A DNA stretch of 64,000 nt, taken from Mesorhizobium sp. B2-8-5. Lineage in GTDB: Bacteria > Pseudomonadota > Alphaproteobacteria > Rhizobiales > Rhizobiaceae. Below, piece after piece: positions 60,760 to 64,000 of this stretch (position 1 is its first letter; each line of letters opens with the position of its first letter). The stretch spans positions 4,807,501-4,871,500 of the forward strand of contig NZ_CP083951.1 in the NCBI RefSeq assembly GCF_006440675.2, in the 5' to 3' direction. The notes beneath the pieces are model-generated. The model did no database searches. It was not told where the DNA came from and saw only the letters and a list, made by a program, of their open reading frames with translations. A program made the translations under genes and the position numbers.

Positions 60760-62573
60760 GCGCCACCATTGGCGCCGCCGCCCGCGGAGCCGGCGCCCTG
60801 CCCACCCGGCATCGCGCCTTGCGCGCCGCCGGCCGGAGCGCCAGCTGCGCCACCGCCAGCCTGGGCGCCCTGCATCATCGTCTGCAGGCTGTCGAGCAGG
60901 CCGCTGTCGCGCGCCTGGACGGCCGCCGGCACCGCGTCCTTCGCCACCTTGCCGGCGGTGGCGATCGCCGCCATCCCGGCCTGCGCCTGTTGCGCTTGGG
61001 CTCTCGCTCCGCGCAGACCTTCCACCTCGTCCTTGCGCCGGAAAATGCGCTGCGGACTGCGGCCGGCGCTCTGCACGACGCGGATCGCCTCGTCGCCGTC
61101 GATATTGTCCATGATGCCGGGATCGAACTGCGCCATCTGCATGGCGGTGGTCACCACCTGGATAGTATCGCGGGCTTCGGCCGAGCGGCGCAGCACGTCG
61201 AGCGGGCCGGTGAAGGTCGGCCGCACCGCTTTGCCCGCCAGACTGTCCGGCGGGCGGAAGCGGCTGTCCTGGTCGTAGAGGCCCTTGTCCTCGAGGATCG
61301 ACAGCTCGCGGTCGAGATTGGCGGCAAAGCCGGCCTGGATGATTGAGCCCGAGGGCCCAAGCAGCGCGCCCTTCTCCTCCTGCCTTATCAGCGCCTCGGT
61401 CGCGGTCATCTGTGGGTTCTGCACCAGCGTCTGGAACAGATTGACGAACATCATGTCGCGGATCTCTTCCGCGCGGCTCGCCGCATAGTCGAAGGCATAG
61501 CTCGGGTTCTGGCCGGTGGCGATCGGCTGGATCAGCGGCCGGCCATTGTCGTCGATCAGGCCCGGATAGTTTTCGCCGGGATTGAGCACCGGCACATAAT
61601 CGAGCCTGGCCTTGGACGCGGTCGGCGGATCGGTGATCTGCTGCAGCGCGCGCAGGCCCGAGCGGCGCACGGCATTCTCCTCGCGGACCGTGGTCAGCGC
61701 CTCGATCGCCGGCGAAATGCCATAGGCGTCGCCCTCGTAGCGGCGCCAGTTGAAGGTCGAGACCGGGAAAGTGCGGAAGCCGCTCTCCTTGACGATCTCC
61801 TCCTCGTCCTCGATGACGTGGTAGGAGGCGAAGGCCTGGTCGAGATATTGGTAGGAGCCGCCCTTGCGGTACATACGGCGCTCGTCGCGCGGCTGGACGC
61901 ATTGGATGAGCGAGATCTCCTCCTCGCATTTGGCGGGGTCGTCGACGAGCGCCTTGATGCGCGCCGGCAGTTTTTCATAGCCCAGAAGCTGCGCCGCCTG
62001 GCGCGCGGTGCGCTCGTAGCGGCGGTGAAAAATGTCGACCTGGCCCCAGCGGTTGCGCGACAGGTAGCCTTCGACCACGGGGATCGAGGCGTAGCGGATC
62101 GGCGTGCCGCCAAAACCTTCCTCGGCATAGAGATAGGCCGGGCCGTAGCGCACGACGTTCCTGAGGCAGGCTTGCGTCGCCGGCACGAAATTGGAGTTGG
62201 CGGAATAGCGCAACGCGAACAGGAAATCGCGCAAGGCTTCCGCCCATTCCTTCTCTTCGTCGGTCTCCTCGTCATTCATCTCGGCCGTGGTCAGCCCGTG
62301 CCATTTTTCGGACTGCGGGATGATCAGGCTCTCCAGGCCGGCGGCGAGCCGGTTGGCGGCGGAGTTGATGGTGTTGGCGTAGACGCGTGAGCCGCGCCGC
62401 TCCTGCCGCTCGGCCTGGCTGTCTGAGCGGCTGCTGCGGCGACCCGACCAGATATCGGGCGCATCCGGATCGCAGAACTCCGCCACCGCCTCCCAGACGG
62501 GTTCGTAAGTGGCGCGTTCGGTCTCGAGTTCGGCCTGTCGCGACAGGATATCGCGGGCGCGGGAATCGGTCAT
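60756..62573 (-). CDS. phage portal / head-to-tail connector protein
   Basis: 605 residues. Blocks of the podovirus head-tail connector family: TYEPVWEAVAEFCDPDAPDI, NRLAAGLESLIIPQSEKWHG, ACLRNVVRYGPAYLYAEEGF, PAIEALTTVREENAVRRSGL and DAYGIS. The C-terminal 70 residues are Gly/Ala/Gln-rich and probably flexible. It forms the dodecameric ring through which DNA enters and leaves. I use the ATG at 62573 (MTDSRARDILSRQ); the longer frame runs through a repeat. Confidence 0.9.
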   Translation of the reverse strand: MTDSRARDILSRQAELETERATYEPVWEAVAEFCDPDAPDIWSGRRSSRSDSQAERQERRGSRVYANTINSAANRLAAGLESLIIPQSEKWHGLTTAEMNDEETDEEKEWAEALRDFLFALRYSANSNFVPATQACLRNVVRYGPAYLYAEEGFGGTPIRYASIPVVEGYLSRNRWGQVDIFHRRYERTARQAAQLLGYEKLPARIKALVDDPAKCEEEISLIQCVQPRDERRMYRKGGSYQYLDQAFASYHVIEDEEEIVKESGFRTFPVSTFNWRRYEGDAYGISPAIEALTTVREENAVRRSGLRALQQITDPPTASKARLDYVPVLNPGENYPGLIDDNGRPLIQPIATGQNPSYAFDYAASRAEEIRDMMFVNLFQTLVQNPQMTATEALIRQEEKGALLGPSGSIIQAGFAANLDRELSILEDKGLYDQDSRFRPPDSLAGKAVRPTFTGPLDVLRRSAEARDTIQVVTTAMQMAQFDPGIMDNIDGDEAIRVVQSAGRSPQRIFRRKDEVEGLRGARAQAQQAQAGMAAIATAGKVAKDAVPAAVQARDSGLLDSLQTMMQGAQAGGGAAGAPAGGAQGAMPGGQGAGSAGGGANGGA

Positions 62574-62600
62574 GGGAATCTCGCTTGTTTGGCGGGGCTG

Positions 62601-62775
62601 TTCCTCGCCCCCACGAGAGTGGGGAGAGGTGGCTCGGCGAAGCCGAGACGGAGAGGGGGACTGGCGCCGCGTTGCGTATGATGGAGAACGATTGAGCCTT
62701 ATCCCGCGAAGCTGGCGCAGCCCCCTCTCGGCCGCCACGCGGCCACCTCTCCCCCGCCTCTGGCGAGGGCGAGGA
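62601..62775. repeat. intergenic repeat (family R2), copy upstream of the portal gene
   Basis: Begins TTCCTCGCCCCCACG and ends GGCGAGGGCGAGGAA. The inner arms GGCTCGGCGAAGCCGAG and GCCGCCACGCGGCC match those of the 47849-48023 copy. It separates the portal gene from a plus-strand cargo gene. Confidence 0.75.
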
Positions 62776-62849
62776 AAAGATTGCGCTGTCATCTTTTGCG
62801 CACTTCTCGGTGCTACAGACCTGTCGCGGCGGGCAGGAGGAGGTCGAGA

Positions 62850-63464
62850 ATGACAAGCCTTGCCGGCGCCTTGAAAAATCGCGGCAAACACGTCGTGAAG
62901 CGACTGCTTCGCTATGACAATCGCAACTGGCTGCGCATCCGCCAGATCGAAGCCTTCACGGTTTTCCTCGAAGCGGCCCACCGCAAGTCGCGCGACGTGA
63001 TCGAGATCTCACCGGGCTGGAACCGCTACTGGCGGGCGTTGTGTCCGGACTACCGCTCGGTCGATTTCCCGGGCTTCGACATCTGCCGGGATCGCACCGA
63101 GGAGCAATATTCCATTGTCATCGCCGACCAGGTGCTGGAGCATGTGCAGCGCCCGCAGGCGGCGGTGGCCAACATCCATGCCATGGTGAAGCCCGGCGGC
63201 TGGGCTATGGTGGCGACGCCCTTCCTGTTTCGCGTGCATGCCCGCCCGCACGACTACAACCGCTGGACGCCCGCGGGGCTGAAGCAGCTGATGGTCGAAG
63301 GCGGCTTTGGTGAAGACGACGTGCAGGCCTTCGGCTGGGGCAACAAGGCCTGCGCCAAGGCTCATATCGGCGGCCCGGTGCGGGCTTATGGGGTGTGGCG
63401 GGACTTGAGCAACGACGAGGAATACCCGCTGATGGTCTGGGCGTTCGCGAGGAAGGGGGCGTGA
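62850..63464 (+). CDS. class I SAM-dependent methyltransferase
   Basis: 204 residues. VIEISPGWNRYWRAL holds a variant of motif I; DFPGFDICRDRTEEQYSIVI and ADQVLEHVQRPQAAVANIHA are motifs II-IV; MVKPGGWAMVATPFLFRVH is the post-motif strand, and HDYNRWTPAGLKQLM the typical end of Methyltransf_11/25 proteins. AGGAGGAGG precedes the ATG. It is plus-strand inside the prophage, so an extra gene, possibly for lipopolysaccharide or small-molecule modification. Confidence 0.8.
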   Translation: MTSLAGALKNRGKHVVKRLLRYDNRNWLRIRQIEAFTVFLEAAHRKSRDVIEISPGWNRYWRALCPDYRSVDFPGFDICRDRTEEQYSIVIADQVLEHVQRPQAAVANIHAMVKPGGWAMVATPFLFRVHARPHDYNRWTPAGLKQLMVEGGFGEDDVQAFGWGNKACAKAHIGGPVRAYGVWRDLSNDEEYPLMVWAFARKGA

Positions 63465-63545
63465 TCTCGCTATCAGGCGTGAATTGTATTCTGTATTGCT
63501 AAATTCGATGCTACTAATATCCATGCGGCTACCGGGGATCGCCAC

Positions 63546-63692
63546 ATGGATTTCGTCGAGCATATTTTCGCCGGCATCTGGGGCGCCGGCGTGCTTGCTG
63601 CGATCTGGTACGCTTGGACGCGGCCTTCGCCACCCGCCACCAAAAAAAGCGAGGATCGGGATTTGCGCGAGTGGCTCGACGACCAACTGTAG
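63546..63692 (+). CDS. small single-helix membrane protein, hypothetical
   Basis: 48 residues: MDFVEHIFAGIWGAGVLAAI, a helix ending WYAWTRP, then a charged tail (KKSEDRDLREWLDDQL). It follows the methyltransferase by 81 bases. No family recognised. Confidence 0.45.
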   Translation: MDFVEHIFAGIWGAGVLAAIWYAWTRPSPPATKKSEDRDLREWLDDQL

Positions 63693-63719
63693 TGCTCCCT
63701 TCCTCCTGGAAGAAGGTTG

Positions 63720-63809
63720 CTAGCCCCTGCGCTTCACCAACCGCGCATGCCGCCTCCAGTACCACCAGTCCAGCACGCGTCGGCGGAAGCTTCGTTTCAT
63801 CGCCGTCAT
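63720..63809 (-). CDS. very small basic phage protein, possible
   Basis: 29 residues, MTAMKRSFRRRVLDWWYWRR and HARLVKRRG, strongly basic and Trp-rich. Its ATG starts 4 bases beyond the stop of the upstream phage gene. Short basic products of this kind occur near terminase genes, but there is little to prove translation. Confidence 0.3.
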   Translation of the reverse strand: MTAMKRSFRRRVLDWWYWRRHARLVKRRG

Positions 63810-63813
63810 AACG

Positions 63814-64000
63814 TCATACTCCCAGCAGCACGCGGCGCCGGCCGGCGACGTCGCTCGGCGCAAGGTCGGTCTTGACGGTGGAGAGCGTGCCCTGGCGCTG
63901 CTCGAGCTCAGAGCGAAGTGCTGCTTCCCGCGCCTGCACGTCCTTGTCCTGCGCGGTCGGCACCGGCGGCAGCGGCTTCAGTTCCGGTGGTTTTTGAAAG
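63814..64000 (-). CDS. phage protein upstream of portal, partial
   Basis: The C-terminal 62 residues are in the window: FQKPPELKPLPPVPTAQDKD, VQAREAALRSELEQRQGTLS, ending DVAGRRRVLLGV. The RxxLLG-type ending is common in small head-gene-cluster proteins of rhizobial podoviruses. The start lies beyond the right edge. Confidence 0.55.
   Translation of the reverse strand, partial: FQKPPELKPLPPVPTAQDKDVQAREAALRSELEQRQGTLSTVKTDLAPSDVAGRRRVLLGV

Larger units (their letters stand above)
33881..64000 (-). mobile_element. podovirus-type prophage with toxin-immunity cargo, right end outside window
   Basis: A co-directional minus-strand set of structural and lysis genes: portal, scaffold, major capsid, tail tubular A and B, internal virion proteins, tail fibre, GH108 endolysin, Rz/Rz1 pair and holin-like protein, in the order usual for short-tailed phages. 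Plus-strand insertions carry cargo. The left limit is set by the last phage-like gene next to msrA; no tRNA or attachment repeat was found. No integrase, terminase, repressor or replication gene is in view, so completeness cannot be judged. Confidence 0.85.

Overview
The window reads as a high-GC alphaproteobacterial chromosome of the order Hyphomicrobiales, most like Mesorhizobium or a close relative. The basis is the gene content (complete aapJQMP amino-acid ABC operon, ppk-ppx, BetI/ChoX-like choline genes, DUF3309, DUF4142 and HPP-CBS proteins), codon use, and several families of palindromic intergenic repeats typical of rhizobia. Species assignment is inference.

Bases 1-33.7 kb are ordinary host chromosome. 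In order: a choline/betaine-type binding protein translationally coupled to an alpha/beta hydrolase and divergent from betI; a LysR regulator divergent from a cupin; an ISAs1-family insertion sequence inserted in an intergenic repeat; fumC; two DoxX genes; ppx-ppk1; a zinc-finger protein and an FAD monooxygenase; a DUF2459 protein; aapJQMP; a cystathionine beta-lyase; an ECF sigma factor that shares a promoter motif with the adjacent DUF4142-cupredoxin operon; a patch of three decayed genes; an HPP-CBS protein; an enoyl-CoA hydratase with a divergent TetR; an anion permease; a hybrid sensor kinase; a run of very small membrane or secreted proteins; a GFA-family protein; a PAS protein; and msrA.

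From about 33.9 kb to the right edge lies a podovirus-type prophage, read mainly on the minus strand and open at the right. From right to left it holds portal (head-tail connector), scaffold, major capsid, tail tubular A and B, internal virion proteins, tail fibre, two tail-associated proteins, a GH108 endolysin, small membrane proteins, an overlapping Rz/Rz1-like pair and a holin-like protein. No integrase, terminase or repressor is in the window. Host-type intergenic repeats sit between many of the morphogenesis genes, which suggests a long-resident prophage.

The most unusual feature is a duplicated two-gene internal (ejected) virion protein module, at 40.8-43.4 kb and 57.4-60.1 kb. The second protein of each copy has a common N-terminal part and then, after a shared LAEGLGAIGR motif, a different C-terminal domain. 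Both C-termini resemble HNH-type nuclease toxins of polymorphic toxin systems. Each copy is followed at once by immunity-like genes, including homologous 204-residue proteins resembling Tdi1/DUF1851 immunity proteins. A 658-bp stretch is identical in the two copies although its flanks have diverged. Copy A carries an in-frame amber codon and a frameshift; copy B is intact. Between copy B and the capsid genes is a cargo island with orphan immunity genes (SMI1/KNR4 and others), a 35-codon toxin-tail remnant, a coupled three-gene operon (GHKL ATPase, STAS-like DUF4325, membrane-anchored protein), a glycine-zipper lipoprotein and a HicAB toxin-antitoxin pair. My reading is that this prophage builds polymorphic nuclease toxins into a protein that phages of this type inject into cells, and stores old toxin-immunity cassettes beside it. 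That is inference from sequence and needs functional proof.
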